Assembly (NCBI RefSeq): GCF_020320395.1
Contig: NZ_JAEDAH010000019.1
Coordinates: forward strand, 21,553 to 60,570
From: Thalassolituus marinus
Lineage (GTDB): Bacteria; Pseudomonadota; Gammaproteobacteria; Pseudomonadales; Oceanobacteraceae
DNA length: 39,018 nt
Direction of reading: 5' to 3'
The stretch's first letter is position 1. Each line of letters begins with the position of its first letter. Positions 5,865 through 14,763 of the stretch are shown in pieces. Made by a program: the position numbers and the translations under genes. Below the pieces are notes generated by a model that saw nothing but the letters and a program-made list of their open reading frames with translations, was not told the origin of the DNA and did no database searches.

Positions 5865-8135
5865 TCAGGCCGCATTCAGGCTTTTGGCAGCGTAACGACC
5901 GAGCATGCTTGGAACATCCAGAATCAGAGCGATACGCCCGTCACCGGTAATGGTGGCACCGGCCATGCCGGCAGTTCCATGCAGCATCTTGCCGAGCGGT
6001 TTAATCACCACTTCTTCCTGACCAATTAACTGATCAACCACAAAGCCCACACGCTTGGTTCCCACCGATACGACAACCACGTGGGCTGTTTCATCGGCCT
6101 TGGCATATTCTTCACCTTTAACCAGCCAGCGCTTAAGGTGGAATAATGGAATCGGTTTTTCACGAACAACAACAACTTCCTGACCATCAACAATATTGGT
6201 TTTGGTCAGATCAAGGTGGAAAATTTCGTTGACGCTCACCAGCGGGAAAGCAAATGCCTGATCCTTCAGCATAACCATCAGGGTAGGCATAATCGCCAGT
6301 GTCAGCGGTACCTTAATACGGATACTGGTGCCAACGCCCATTTTCGATTCAATGTTAATAGTGCCGTTCAGCTGAGCAATTTTGGTTTTAACCACATCCA
6401 TTCCCACACCACGACCAGAAACATCTGAAATCTGTTCTTTAGTCGAGAAGCCCGGTGCGAAAATCAGGCTGAAACATTCGCTGTCCGTCAAACGGTCGGC
6501 AACATCCTGATCCATTAATCCTTTTTCTACGGCTTTACGGCGCAGGACATCCGGGTCCATACCATTACCATCATCCTGAATAATCAACAGAATATGGTCG
6601 CCTTCCTGCTCTGCAGAAAGTACAACGGTACCTACTCTTGGTTTACCTTTCTTCTCACGGTCTTCCGGCATTTCCACGCCGTGGTCAACCGAGTTACGCA
6701 CAAGGTGAACCAGAGGATCTGCCAGTGCTTCCACCAGGTTTTTATCCAGATCCGTTTCCTCACCTTTCAGCTCCAGATTAATCTCTTTCTTGAGCTGACG
6801 AGCCAGGTCGCGAACAACCCGCGGGAAACGACCAAATACTTTCTTGATTGGCTGCATCCGTGTCTTCATAACCGAGGCTTGCAAGTCTCCGGTTACAACG
6901 TCCAGATTTGCTACAGCCTTGGCCATCGACTCATCTGTGCTTTTCAGCCCCAGTCGTACCAGACGGTTTCGAACCAGTACCAGCTCGCCCACCATATTCA
7001 TGATGTCGTCCAGACGCTTGGTATCTACCCGAACCGTGGCCTCTGCTGCCTCTTTATCGCCACCAGCAGGTTTCCGTTCCGGTGCCTTAGGCGCAGCAGC
7101 TGGTTTAGCTGCTGGTTTTGCAGCCGCAGCAGGAGCTGCTGCAGCTGGCTTCGCAGGCTCAGGTGCTGCAGGAGGTTCTGGTTTTTCTGCAGGTGCTTTT
7201 GCCGCTGGTGCTTCAGGGGCTGGCGGAGGAGCAGCTCCTTCCTCTTCACCCGTAGGTGCATTGGAGTGCTTACCCTTACCGTGCAGTCGGTCCAGCAATT
7301 CTTCAAATTCAGAGTCGGTAATCAGATCATCGCCACCTGCTGCTGCAGGCTCGGCACTGCTCTCCGTCGCCGGAGCGGCTGCAACGGGTTGTTCAGCTTC
7401 GCTCTCAGCGGAACCGCCATGCTTGCCTTTACCATGAATCTGATCGAGCAGAGCCTCGAACTCATCTTCTGTAATTTCATCATCGGTGGTCGCGGTATCA
7501 TCGCCGCCGATATCAAAGAAGTCGTCATCAGCAGCGGCTGCAGGCGCTTCTGCTTCTGCCGCTGCCGGAGCTGATTCACCAGCAGGCTGGTCATCCAGAG
7601 CATCCAGCAGCTGCTCAAACTCATCGTCAGTAATATCAGAGTCATCACTGCCGGCTGCAGGTGCAGGTGTCTCAGCCACAGGTTCTTCTGCCGCCGCTAC
7701 CGGCTCTTCAGCGACCTCAGCAACTGGCTGAGCTTCATCTTCAGATTCAGGCAGTGCCAGGTGATGCAGACGCTCGATAAGATCAGGATCGGCTTCCTGA
7801 GGTTCGGCACCTGAGCGAACGGCATCAAACATTTCATTCACGCTATCCAGTGCCTGAAGAACAACGTCCATCAGGTCTGAATTAACCGAACGGTTACCAT
7901 TTCGTAATGTATCGAATACGTTTTCCGCAGCGTGGCAGCAGTTAACCAGCGCATTTAACTGAAGAAACCCTGCCCCACCTTTAACCGTGTGGAATCCACG
8001 GAAAATAGCATTGAGAAGATCGTTATCATCAGGACGCTGTTCAAGATCGACCAGTTGTTCAGAGAGTAACTCAAGAATTTCTCCGGCCTCGACCAGAAAA
8101 TCCTGGAGTATCTCTTCATCAGCATCGAAACTCAT
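5865..8135 (-). CDS. cheA: CheA histidine kinase (primary system)
   Basis: The 756-residue kinase is long for the family because of its linker. Domains in order: Hpt (1-105, phospho-His H49 in GFHTVKGGAG); an acidic and Pro/Ala-rich linker (130-370) with three ITxxEFExLLD repeats at about 168, 221 and 272, two followed by HGKGKH; then dimerisation, HATPase (N box LVHLVRNSVDHG, QDDGNGMD, GRGVGMDVV) and a CheW-like C-terminus. It phosphorylates CheY and CheB. In Vibrio, a linker segment of CheA (the LID) binds ParC/ParP; the repeats sit where such a segment would be. It lies between cheZ and cheB. Confidence 0.97.
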   Translation of the reverse strand: MSFDADEEILQDFLVEAGEILELLSEQLVDLEQRPDDNDLLNAIFRGFHTVKGGAGFLQLNALVNCCHAAENVFDTLRNGNRSVNSDLMDVVLQALDSVNEMFDAVRSGAEPQEADPDLIERLHHLALPESEDEAQPVAEVAEEPVAAAEEPVAETPAPAAGSDDSDITDDEFEQLLDALDDQPAGESAPAAAEAEAPAAAADDDFFDIGGDDTATTDDEITEDEFEALLDQIHGKGKHGGSAESEAEQPVAAAPATESSAEPAAAGGDDLITDSEFEELLDRLHGKGKHSNAPTGEEEGAAPPPAPEAPAAKAPAEKPEPPAAPEPAKPAAAAPAAAAKPAAKPAAAPKAPERKPAGGDKEAAEATVRVDTKRLDDIMNMVGELVLVRNRLVRLGLKSTDESMAKAVANLDVVTGDLQASVMKTRMQPIKKVFGRFPRVVRDLARQLKKEINLELKGEETDLDKNLVEALADPLVHLVRNSVDHGVEMPEDREKKGKPRVGTVVLSAEQEGDHILLIIQDDGNGMDPDVLRRKAVEKGLMDQDVADRLTDSECFSLIFAPGFSTKEQISDVSGRGVGMDVVKTKIAQLNGTINIESKMGVGTSIRIKVPLTLAIMPTLMVMLKDQAFAFPLVSVNEIFHLDLTKTNIVDGQEVVVVREKPIPLFHLKRWLVKGEEYAKADETAHVVVVSVGTKRVGFVVDQLIGQEEVVIKPLGKMLHGTAGMAGATITGDGRIALILDVPSMLGRYAAKSLNAA

Positions 8136-8147
8136 CCGTTAGCTCCT

Positions 8148-8927
8148 TTAAAAACCAAGACTGGACAGTAAGTCATCAACATCATCCTGGCTGGCAACTA
8201 CGTCATCACTGGATTTATCAATCTGCGGTCCCTCCGCAGTGATATTAGGGGCTTCTTCCTGTTCAGCTTTTTCTGCTTCAAGATCAGCATGGCTTATACC
8301 GGTAATGGAATCGACCTTACCGGCCATCGCCACCAACTGAACCAGGCGGCTTTCAACATCGGTAACCAGAGCAGCAACTTTGTGAATCACCTGTCCGGTT
8401 AAATCCTGAAAATCCTGAGCCAGTACGATGTCAGATAGCTGGCCCTGTAACTGTCTCGACTGTTGTGCACTGTCGATCAGAAACTGATTAATATCTTTCG
8501 TCAGCGAACGGAACTCTTCAGGTTTAAGTTCCTTATTCAGGAACTTTTTCCACTGCCCAGACAGCTGTGTGGATCGTTCATGAATATCTGTCGCCAACGG
8601 CATTCCGGCATCCGCCAGATCCAGCGTGCGGTTGGCGGACTTGTCTGTCATTTCAATGACATATGTAAGCTTATCGGTCGCGTTATCAATTTCTGAAGCC
8701 GCGCCCACGCTATCAACCCGAAGATTTTTTATAGCCTCATGCAGGGCGCGCGTCAGACGACCGATTTCGTTGTATAGCGTCCGGTCACGAACCTCGTTGA
8801 GGTCGTTTACCAGAGCAACGGCCTGGCCAAGATTTCCACGCTCCAGCTGCTGAATCATATTCTCAGCCAGAGTACGGATTTCTGAGCCAACATTGCTGCT
8901 ATCGGTATCGAGATTGATCCCGGCCAT
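8148..8927 (-). CDS. cheZ: CheZ phosphatase for CheY-P
   Basis: The 259-residue, mostly helical CheZ speeds CheY-P dephosphorylation. The active-site stretch LAQDFQDLTGQVIHKV is present in the long hairpin, with the catalytic Gln and acidic residues. The C-terminal CheY-binding tail ends DVDDLLSSLGF, the normal signature. I chose ATG 8927 (MAGINLDTDSS), which has AGGAAGG upstream, rather than the longer frame to 9023 that would overlap cheY. It lies 16 nt after cheY, and its tail is separated from the phosphatase core by an acidic linker. Its presence marks this as the motor-controlling Che set. Confidence 0.96.
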   Translation of the reverse strand: MAGINLDTDSSNVGSEIRTLAENMIQQLERGNLGQAVALVNDLNEVRDRTLYNEIGRLTRALHEAIKNLRVDSVGAASEIDNATDKLTYVIEMTDKSANRTLDLADAGMPLATDIHERSTQLSGQWKKFLNKELKPEEFRSLTKDINQFLIDSAQQSRQLQGQLSDIVLAQDFQDLTGQVIHKVAALVTDVESRLVQLVAMAGKVDSITGISHADLEAEKAEQEEAPNITAEGPQIDKSSDDVVASQDDVDDLLSSLGF

Positions 8928-8943
8928 CGGGTTGCCTTCCTGG

Positions 8944-9330
8944 TTAGCCTTCGACGCGTTCAAAGATCTTATCGATCTTTTCCTTAAGCACTGCGGCGGT
9001 AAATGGCTTAACAACATAGCCATTCACCCCTGCCTGAGCCGCCGCAACGATCTGATCGCGCTTGGCTTCAGCAGTAACCATCAGCACCGGAAGGTTCTTC
9101 AGACGATCATCCGCCCGCACCTTCTTCAGCAGATCCAGTCCTGTCATCCCCGGCATATTCCAGTCCGTCACCAGGAAGTCGAAATCTCCGTTCTGCAGCA
9201 TTGGTAATGCCGTCAGACCGTCGTCCGCTTCCTGAGTGTTGGTGAAACCCAGATCACGCAGCAGGTTCTTAACAATTCGTCTCATCGTAGAGAAATCATC
9301 CACAACGAGAATTTTCATATTTTTGTCCAA
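8944..9330 (-). CDS. cheY: CheY response regulator (motor-controlling)
   Basis: The 128-residue single receiver domain has the acidic pair DD (11-12), phospho-acceptor D56 in [12 protein letters not shown], Thr in MVTAEAKRD and Lys in VVKPFT, all CheY positions. The run [18 protein letters not shown] is typical of flagellar CheY. I chose TTG 9330 ([12 protein letters not shown]) because GGAGG is 5 nt upstream; ATG 9318 is the alternative, with a poorer site. It opens the left chemotaxis operon, 175-210 nt after fliA. When phosphorylated it binds FliM (EIDALL motif, in this window) and is switched off by CheZ. Confidence 0.96.
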   Translation of the reverse strand: MDKNMKILVVDDFSTMRRIVKNLLRDLGFTNTQEADDGLTALPMLQNGDFDFLVTDWNMPGMTGLDLLKKVRADDRLKNLPVLMVTAEAKRDQIVAAAQAGVNGYVVKPFTAAVLKEKIDKIFERVEG

Positions 9331-9538
9331 AGCGACCTCCAGTAATCGACTTTTATCTTCCAAGTCGTTCCTAGATTTTAGTGTAGACGCAGTTATCGCT
9401 TTATCCAGAAAGAGGAGAAGGAGATTCGTTTTTTTTGAGGAGTATTAAGGGCTTAGATAAGCCAAAGGGGAGATTTGCCTGTTGCAGGCAGGAAACAAGG
9501 GCACTTCTCTGCCTGTTATACAGGCCGATGGTACCCGT
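9331..9538 (-). other. fliA-cheY intergenic region with two GCCTG hairpins
   Basis: After fliA come two perfect 6-bp hairpins with related arms: GCCTGT 9511-9516 with ACAGGC 9520-9525, and TGCCTG 9476-9481 with CAGGCA 9485-9490. Neither is followed by a T-run on the minus strand, so they are at best weak or Rho-assisted ends. Nearer cheY there are eight T on the + strand (9429-9436) and an AT-rich stretch. I expected a sigma28 or sigma54 promoter for cheY but found no convincing one. Confidence 0.4.
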
Positions 9539-10249
9539 TCAGCCCAGCCAACCGCCCAGACGAGCACGCAGACGGTGGGCAGCCTGACTATGCAGCTGAC
9601 TGACCCGCGACTCACTGACTCCCAGCACGGCGCCAATTTCTTTCAGGTTCAGTTCTTCATCGTAATACAGTGCCAGCACCAGTTGTTCACGCTCCGGCAG
9701 GGTACGAATGGCTTCTGCCAGCTGCCGCTGAAAGGCATCACGCTCAATACCGTCCAGAGGATTGGGGGAGTCATCTTCAAAAACATCAAATCCGGCTTCG
9801 CTCTTTTCAACGACTTCTTCAAAGCTGAACAGGCGACAGCCGGCGCTGTCTTTCAGAATGGAATGGTACTCATCCTGGCTGATGCCGAGGTATTCCGCGA
9901 CTTCACTGTCATCTGCATCGCGTCCTTTGGCACTTTCAATCTGCTTGATCGCGTCACTGATACGACGCGAATTGCGATGCACAGATCGGGGAGCCCAGTC
10001 CCCTTTACGGATTTCGTCCAGCATAGCGCCACGAATACGGATGCCGGCATAGGTCTCAAAACTGGCTCCCTTGCCGCCATCGTATTTACGTGCAGCCTCA
10101 ATCAGACCAATCATGCCGGCCTGAATCAGGTCGTCCAGTTGCACGCTGTCAGGCAAACGCCCGAGCAGGTGATGCGCAATGCGCTTCACCAGCGTCGCGT
10201 GCTCCCGCACTAATTGTTCATAGTCCTGCTTCTGTACGTCGGAATACAC
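9539..10249 (-). CDS. fliA: FliA flagellar sigma factor (sigma28)
   Basis: Sigma70-family factor of about 236 residues directing RNA polymerase to late flagellar and chemotaxis promoters. Region 2 contains LDDLIQAGMIGLIEAARKYD, region 3 contains GAMLDEIRKGDWAPRSVHR and region 4 has the helix-turn-helix LKEIGAVLGVSESRVSQLHS. I prefer GTG 10249, which has AGGAAG 7 nt upstream; a GTG at 10270 would add seven residues and leave only 5 nt to flhG. FlgM, its anti-sigma factor, is not in the window, but the HsbA homologue here is of the type that binds FlgM in Pseudomonas. Confidence 0.95.
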   Translation of the reverse strand: MYSDVQKQDYEQLVREHATLVKRIAHHLLGRLPDSVQLDDLIQAGMIGLIEAARKYDGGKGASFETYAGIRIRGAMLDEIRKGDWAPRSVHRNSRRISDAIKQIESAKGRDADDSEVAEYLGISQDEYHSILKDSAGCRLFSFEEVVEKSEAGFDVFEDDSPNPLDGIERDAFQRQLAEAIRTLPEREQLVLALYYDEELNLKEIGAVLGVSESRVSQLHSQAAHRLRARLGGWLG

Positions 10250-10275
10250 CAGGCAACTTCCTACAGACACGCTCG

Positions 10276-11094
10276 TCAGGCCTCAGCTTCCTGAACCAGA
10301 CGATCAACGAAAAATTCCAGATGACCACGAGGGCTTGATGGCAATGGCCATGCATCCACTTTTTTTGCCAGCGCACGAAACGCTGTGGCTGCTTTTGAGC
10401 GCGGATAGGCGTCCACCACCGCTTTCTGACGCTGAACGGAGCGCTTCACGGCATCATCAGCAGGAATAGCGCCCACGTACTGCATAGCAACTTCAAGGAA
10501 ACGATCAGTCACCTTAGTCAGCTTCTGAAACAAAGCATTCCCTTCCTGCGGTGTCTTCACCATGTTGGCAACAATACGGAAGCGAAACAGACCATAGTCG
10601 CGGTTCAGCAATTTAATCTGTGCATAAGCATCGGTAATGGAGGTCGGTTCATCCGTAACCACCATCAGAACTTCCTGAGCAGCACGCACAAAGCTGAGTA
10701 CGGTATCTGAGATGCCTGCCGCCGTATCGACGATCAGAACATCAATATCGTCACCAATATCACTGAAGGCCTGAATCAACCCGGCATGTTCCATGGAGTT
10801 AAGCTGCGACAGTTTCTGCGTGCCGGATGACGCCGGCACTATGCGAATACCGCCAGGCCCACGCACCATTACTTCACGCAGATCACACTCACCGCTGAGC
10901 ACATTTTCAATGGTTTTATTTGAACTGATACCCAGCAGGATATCGATATTTGCCAGGCCAAGGTCGGCATCCAGTACCACGACCCTACGCCCCATTTCTG
11001 CCAGTGCGATGGCAAGATTCACCGATACGTTACTCTTGCCCACGCCACCTTTACCGCCGGTAACCGCAATTACCTGTACAGGATGCCTAGCCAT
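10276..11094 (-). CDS. flhG: FlhG/FleN flagellar number regulator
   Basis: The 272-residue MinD-like ATPase has the deviant Walker A TGGKGGVGKSNVSVNLA, VVVLDADLGLANIDILLG and the switch region VLIVDTAAGISDTVLSF. The family (FleN in Pseudomonas, FlhG in Vibrio) limits flagellar number, in Pseudomonas by inhibiting FleQ. It overlaps flhF through a TAATG junction, so the two are translationally coupled, and is followed by fliA after 5-26 nt. It is easily told from ParC in this window by its FleN-type start (HPVQVIAVTGGKGG) and by its place in flhA-flhF-flhG-fliA. Confidence 0.96.
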   Translation of the reverse strand: MARHPVQVIAVTGGKGGVGKSNVSVNLAIALAEMGRRVVVLDADLGLANIDILLGISSNKTIENVLSGECDLREVMVRGPGGIRIVPASSGTQKLSQLNSMEHAGLIQAFSDIGDDIDVLIVDTAAGISDTVLSFVRAAQEVLMVVTDEPTSITDAYAQIKLLNRDYGLFRFRIVANMVKTPQEGNALFQKLTKVTDRFLEVAMQYVGAIPADDAVKRSVQRQKAVVDAYPRSKAATAFRALAKKVDAWPLPSSPRGHLEFFVDRLVQEAEA

Positions 11095-12452
11095 TAATTT
11101 GATACTCCGTGTTGGACACTGGACTGCTGATTAGCGAAGTTCATAGCTTCGGCTGCCTGCCAGCGGGTTCTGGCCATTCGTGCCATCTGTTCTGCCAGCT
11201 TCACTAATTTGTCAGCGTCCGGGTAATGCACATCGTCGGGAATGTGTGGACCGTCAGTTACCAGCGTCACCGGCAAGTGAGTCAGAGCCGATACACTGAG
11301 TGCTGGTCCGAGACTGAAGCATTCATCCAGTTTGGTGAAAACGCAGCCAACCAGTCCCGCCGCTTTGTAATGTTCGTAATTTTCCTGCAGACAACGCCCC
11401 TGACTGGTCAATGGGAGAACCAGCAATTTTTTCAGGCGCAGACCTGCCTGCTTAAGCATAGTCAATTGCACGCCAAAATGTGGGTCCTGACTCGCTAAAC
11501 CTGCGGTATCCACCAGAATAAGCTTTTTATTCTTCAGGCCATCGATGGCTTTACCAAGATCGCCACCAGCTCCAACCACATGCATCTCAACACCCAGCAG
11601 ACGCGAAAAGGTACGCAACTGATCGTGCGCTGCCACCCGGTAGTTATCCAGCGTTACCAGAGCCACAGCATCAGCTCCGTGGCGAATAACAAACTGAGCT
11701 GCCAGCTTTCCAATGGTGGTGGTCTTTCCGGCACCAGTAGGTCCAACCAGAGCATACAGACCACCGCGATCCAGCAGACCGGTTGGCGCAATCGGTAAAT
11801 CACTGGCAATCAGATTCAGGGCGGCGGCCCAGGCCTCGTCCATCGGCAACGCACCGTCGATACGGCTGGTCACACGGTCGGCCCAGGCAGGCTCAAGACC
11901 AACGTCCTGACAACGCTGCCACAGTTGTGACTGTTGCCAGGTCATCGGCCGCTCATTGTCCCAGGCACTGCCCTGATGGCTGACCATCCAGTTTTTCAGT
12001 TCTTTGAGTTCACCGCTCATCTGGGCCAGAGCGTTGCTGTACCAGGATTCATCGCGGTCACCTTCACGACGGCGCATCTCTTCGCGTCCGGCGGAAGAAG
12101 GAATATCACCGTCTTTCAGGCCAGCCAGTACCGCAGCCAGACCTTCGCGACTGCTGACATCCGCCTGACTTGCCCAGGCTTCACGTTCTTCTCGTTTCTC
12201 GTCACGTTTCGTCACCGCTTGCGGCTCACGTGAAGCGGCCTTAGCCGCTTCCAGCTCCTGCTGTAAACGCAGCTGACGTTCCACTTCGGCATTGTCCTGA
12301 TCGTTTCCGGAGTGGTAATCAAGCGCAGCGACAACCTCAATACCATGATCAGTTTTGCGGCTGGAAAGAATGACAGCATCAGCCCCCAGCTCCTGCGACA
12401 CATTGCGCAGAGCCTGTTGCATATTGGCAGCGATAAAACGTTTCACTTTCAT
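11094..12452 (-). CDS. flhF: FlhF SRP-type GTPase for polar flagellar placement
   Basis: The 452-residue protein has an N-terminal basic FlhF region (MKVKRFIAANMQQALRNV), a variable charged linker (about 70-190), then an SRP-type NG domain. The GTPase motifs are visible: G1 VGPTGAGKTTTIGKLA, G3 VDTAGLASQD and G4 TKLDE. It marks the pole for flagellar assembly and is counteracted by FlhG. It lies 15 nt after flhA and overlaps flhG by one base. Together with fipA at the left end of the window this gives both the landmark helper and the placement GTPase. Confidence 0.97.
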   Translation of the reverse strand: MKVKRFIAANMQQALRNVSQELGADAVILSSRKTDHGIEVVAALDYHSGNDQDNAEVERQLRLQQELEAAKAASREPQAVTKRDEKREEREAWASQADVSSREGLAAVLAGLKDGDIPSSAGREEMRRREGDRDESWYSNALAQMSGELKELKNWMVSHQGSAWDNERPMTWQQSQLWQRCQDVGLEPAWADRVTSRIDGALPMDEAWAAALNLIASDLPIAPTGLLDRGGLYALVGPTGAGKTTTIGKLAAQFVIRHGADAVALVTLDNYRVAAHDQLRTFSRLLGVEMHVVGAGGDLGKAIDGLKNKKLILVDTAGLASQDPHFGVQLTMLKQAGLRLKKLLVLPLTSQGRCLQENYEHYKAAGLVGCVFTKLDECFSLGPALSVSALTHLPVTLVTDGPHIPDDVHYPDADKLVKLAEQMARMARTRWQAAEAMNFANQQSSVQHGVSN

Positions 12453-12467
12453 ATTCAGTACCCGCTA

Positions 12468-14678
12468 CTACTTGCCACCGATACTGGCGACGATAGTAAT
12501 ACTCTTGTTGTCCGGAATTTCCTGATAAGCCAGGACATGCAGTTGTTCGATGCTGTTGCGAACAAACTGCGACATTGCCGGACGCAGCTGACTGGTCACC
12601 AGCAGAACCGCCGGACGTCCGGCCATCTCCTGCGCCTGCACTGCTTCAGCCAGAGATCGCTGCAGGGTATCGGCCATGGTTGGTTCCAGTACCAGCCCCT
12701 GCTGCAGCCCTTGCTGAGCCGTCTGTTGTAATGACTTAAGCAACAACTGTTCCAGACTTGGATCCAGCGTCATAACCACCAGCTGATCCTCGTTACCAAA
12801 GATGTTCTGGACGATCATGCGGCTCAGAGACATGCGGGCCAGACTGGTCATAGCGGCGGTATCTTGACTCTGGCCAGTGAAATTCGCCAAAGACTCGGCA
12901 ATAGAACGCATATCGCGGATCGGCACATGTTCACGCAACAGGTTCTGCAGAACGGCCAGCAGCTGACTGACAGATACCGTATTCGGCACCAGTTCTTCGG
13001 CCAGCTTCGGCGACTGCTTGGCCAGCATATCCACCAGCTGCTGAACATCTTCATGGCCCAGTAACTCATGGGCATGGCGTTGCAGTTTCTGATTAAGGTG
13101 GGTCGCTACTACGGTGGAAGCATCGACAACGGTGTAGCCAAGGGTCTGAGCACGATCTTTCTTGTCCTGATCGATCCAGAAGGCCTCCAGGCCAAAGGCC
13201 GGATCGACGGTTGGCTGACCATCAATTTTGCCGAATACCTGTCCCGGGTTAATGGCCAGTTCCCGCTCAGGAAAAATCTCAGCCTCTGCCAGAGTCACAC
13301 CCATCAGAGTAAGGCGGTACTGGTTAGGCAACAGGTCGAGGTTGTCGCGAATATGCACGGAAGGCATCAGGAAACCCAGTTCCTGCGACAGCTTGCGACG
13401 CACGCCTTTAATCCGGTTCAGTAACTGACCACCCTGGTTTTTATCAACCAGCGGAATCAGGCGATAACCCACTTCCAGACCAACACGATCCACCGGCTCT
13501 ACGTCATCCCAGCCAAGCTCCTTCACTTCCATTTGCTTGATAGCCGCTTCTGCTTTTTCCTTCGGCGCGGCAAGCGCCCCACCCGGCGCCCCAGGACCAG
13601 GCAGAGCTTCGCCACCTGCGGTAGCCGATTTAACGCCCAGACGGCGGGCAATCGAGTCGCCAACCTTGCCGCCTTCTTTTTTCCAGTGAATATAGTAAGC
13701 AACCGCACCAGAAATCAGCGCTGCGCCCATAAAGACGGTATGCGGCATACCCGGTACAGAACCCATCAGGAACATCAGGCCTGCCGATACCGCCAGAGCC
13801 CGGGAGCTGGAGAACATCTGCCCGAATACCTGCTGCCCCATATCCTCATCATTACCGTTACGAGTCACCATAATGGCCGTCGCAGTGGACAGCAGCAGCG
13901 AAGGAATCTGAGCTACCAGGCCATCACCAATCGCCAGCAGCGTATAAGCAGAAACAGCATCACCGAAACTCAGTCCGTGCTGCGCCATACCAATACCAAA
14001 ACCGCCGGCGACGTTAATAATCAGAATCAGAATACCAGCGACAGCATCGCCTTTAACAAACTTACTGGCACCGTCCATAGCACCGTAGAAATCAGCCTCT
14101 GCGGCAATATCAGAGCGACGCTGCTTAGCCTGATCGGCATCAATCAGGCCGGCATTCAGATCGGCATCGATGGCCATCTGCTTACCCGGCATAGCATCCA
14201 GAGTGAAGCGGGCACTCACTTCCGATACCCGCCCGGCACCTTTGGTTACTACCACGAAGTTGATGATCATCAGAATCATGAACACCACCAGACCAACCGC
14301 GTAGTTACCGCCAATCAGTACCTCACCGAACGCCTCAATCACCTTACCGGCAGCATCTCCCCCTTCGTGACCATAAAGCAGCACCACGCGGGTCGACGCC
14401 ACGTTCAGTGCTAAACGCAGTAAGGTTGCGACCAGCAGGATGGTTGGAAAAATGGCAAAATCGAGAGGGCGGCGGGCATAAACGCTGACCAGCAGCACTA
14501 CAATAGAAAGGGCAATATTGAAGGTAAAGAAAGTATCCAGCAGAAACGGCGGTAACGGCAGGGTCATCATGCCCAGCAACACCAGCAGCATCACAGGGAT
14601 ACCGAGATTTCCCTGCGTCAACATACCGGCACCCTGTTTCAGGGTGCCCATAATCTGGTTTTTTGTCGCAGTTGCCAT
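12468..14678 (-). CDS. flhA: FlhA flagellar export gate protein
   Basis: The 736-residue integral membrane protein has eight predicted membrane segments in the first ~340 residues and a large cytoplasmic domain after. The conserved family stretches are present: LLRLALNVASTR, the cytoplasmic loop RFTLDAMPGKQMAIDADLNA, and GDGLVAQIPSLLLS. The cytoplasmic domain forms the nonameric ring that receives substrates from FliH/FliI/FliJ. The ATG at 14678 has a weak GGA site; its 85-nt upstream gap after flhB carries a sigma54-like promoter. It leads the flhA-flhF-flhG-fliA group. Confidence 0.97.
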   Translation of the reverse strand: MATATKNQIMGTLKQGAGMLTQGNLGIPVMLLVLLGMMTLPLPPFLLDTFFTFNIALSIVVLLVSVYARRPLDFAIFPTILLVATLLRLALNVASTRVVLLYGHEGGDAAGKVIEAFGEVLIGGNYAVGLVVFMILMIINFVVVTKGAGRVSEVSARFTLDAMPGKQMAIDADLNAGLIDADQAKQRRSDIAAEADFYGAMDGASKFVKGDAVAGILILIINVAGGFGIGMAQHGLSFGDAVSAYTLLAIGDGLVAQIPSLLLSTATAIMVTRNGNDEDMGQQVFGQMFSSSRALAVSAGLMFLMGSVPGMPHTVFMGAALISGAVAYYIHWKKEGGKVGDSIARRLGVKSATAGGEALPGPGAPGGALAAPKEKAEAAIKQMEVKELGWDDVEPVDRVGLEVGYRLIPLVDKNQGGQLLNRIKGVRRKLSQELGFLMPSVHIRDNLDLLPNQYRLTLMGVTLAEAEIFPERELAINPGQVFGKIDGQPTVDPAFGLEAFWIDQDKKDRAQTLGYTVVDASTVVATHLNQKLQRHAHELLGHEDVQQLVDMLAKQSPKLAEELVPNTVSVSQLLAVLQNLLREHVPIRDMRSIAESLANFTGQSQDTAAMTSLARMSLSRMIVQNIFGNEDQLVVMTLDPSLEQLLLKSLQQTAQQGLQQGLVLEPTMADTLQRSLAEAVQAQEMAGRPAVLLVTSQLRPAMSQFVRNSIEQLHVLAYQEIPDNKSITIVASIGGK

Positions 14679-14715
14679 GGAAAATCCGTCAGAAAAATAT
14701 CGTTAACGGAGTTAT

Positions 14716-14731
14716 TGCAAAAAGTTTTCCA
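14716..14731 (-). promoter_or_regulatory. Sigma54-like promoter for flhA
   Basis: The minus strand reads TGGAAAACTTTTTGCA, with the -24 GG and -12 GC at the correct spacing and a perfect TTGCA; the -24 half is degenerate against TGGCACG. It lies 37 nt upstream of the flhA ATG, in the only sizeable gap between flhB and flhA. flhA is RpoN-dependent in Pseudomonas, which supports the call. Confidence 0.6.
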
Positions 14732-14763
14732 AGTCTGGCGTCTGCCACCAATAAATTGCCGTA

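Noticed and set aside
6594-7574. 326-codon + strand open frame
   Set aside because: Antisense shadow of cheA; Cys/Arg/Phe-rich product with no domain, arising from the biased Ala/Pro/Glu linker codons.
9482-10213. 243-codon + strand open frame
   Set aside because: Antisense of fliA; product shows no family features.
13533-14414. 293-codon + strand open frame
   Set aside because: Antisense of flhA with no recognisable protein features.
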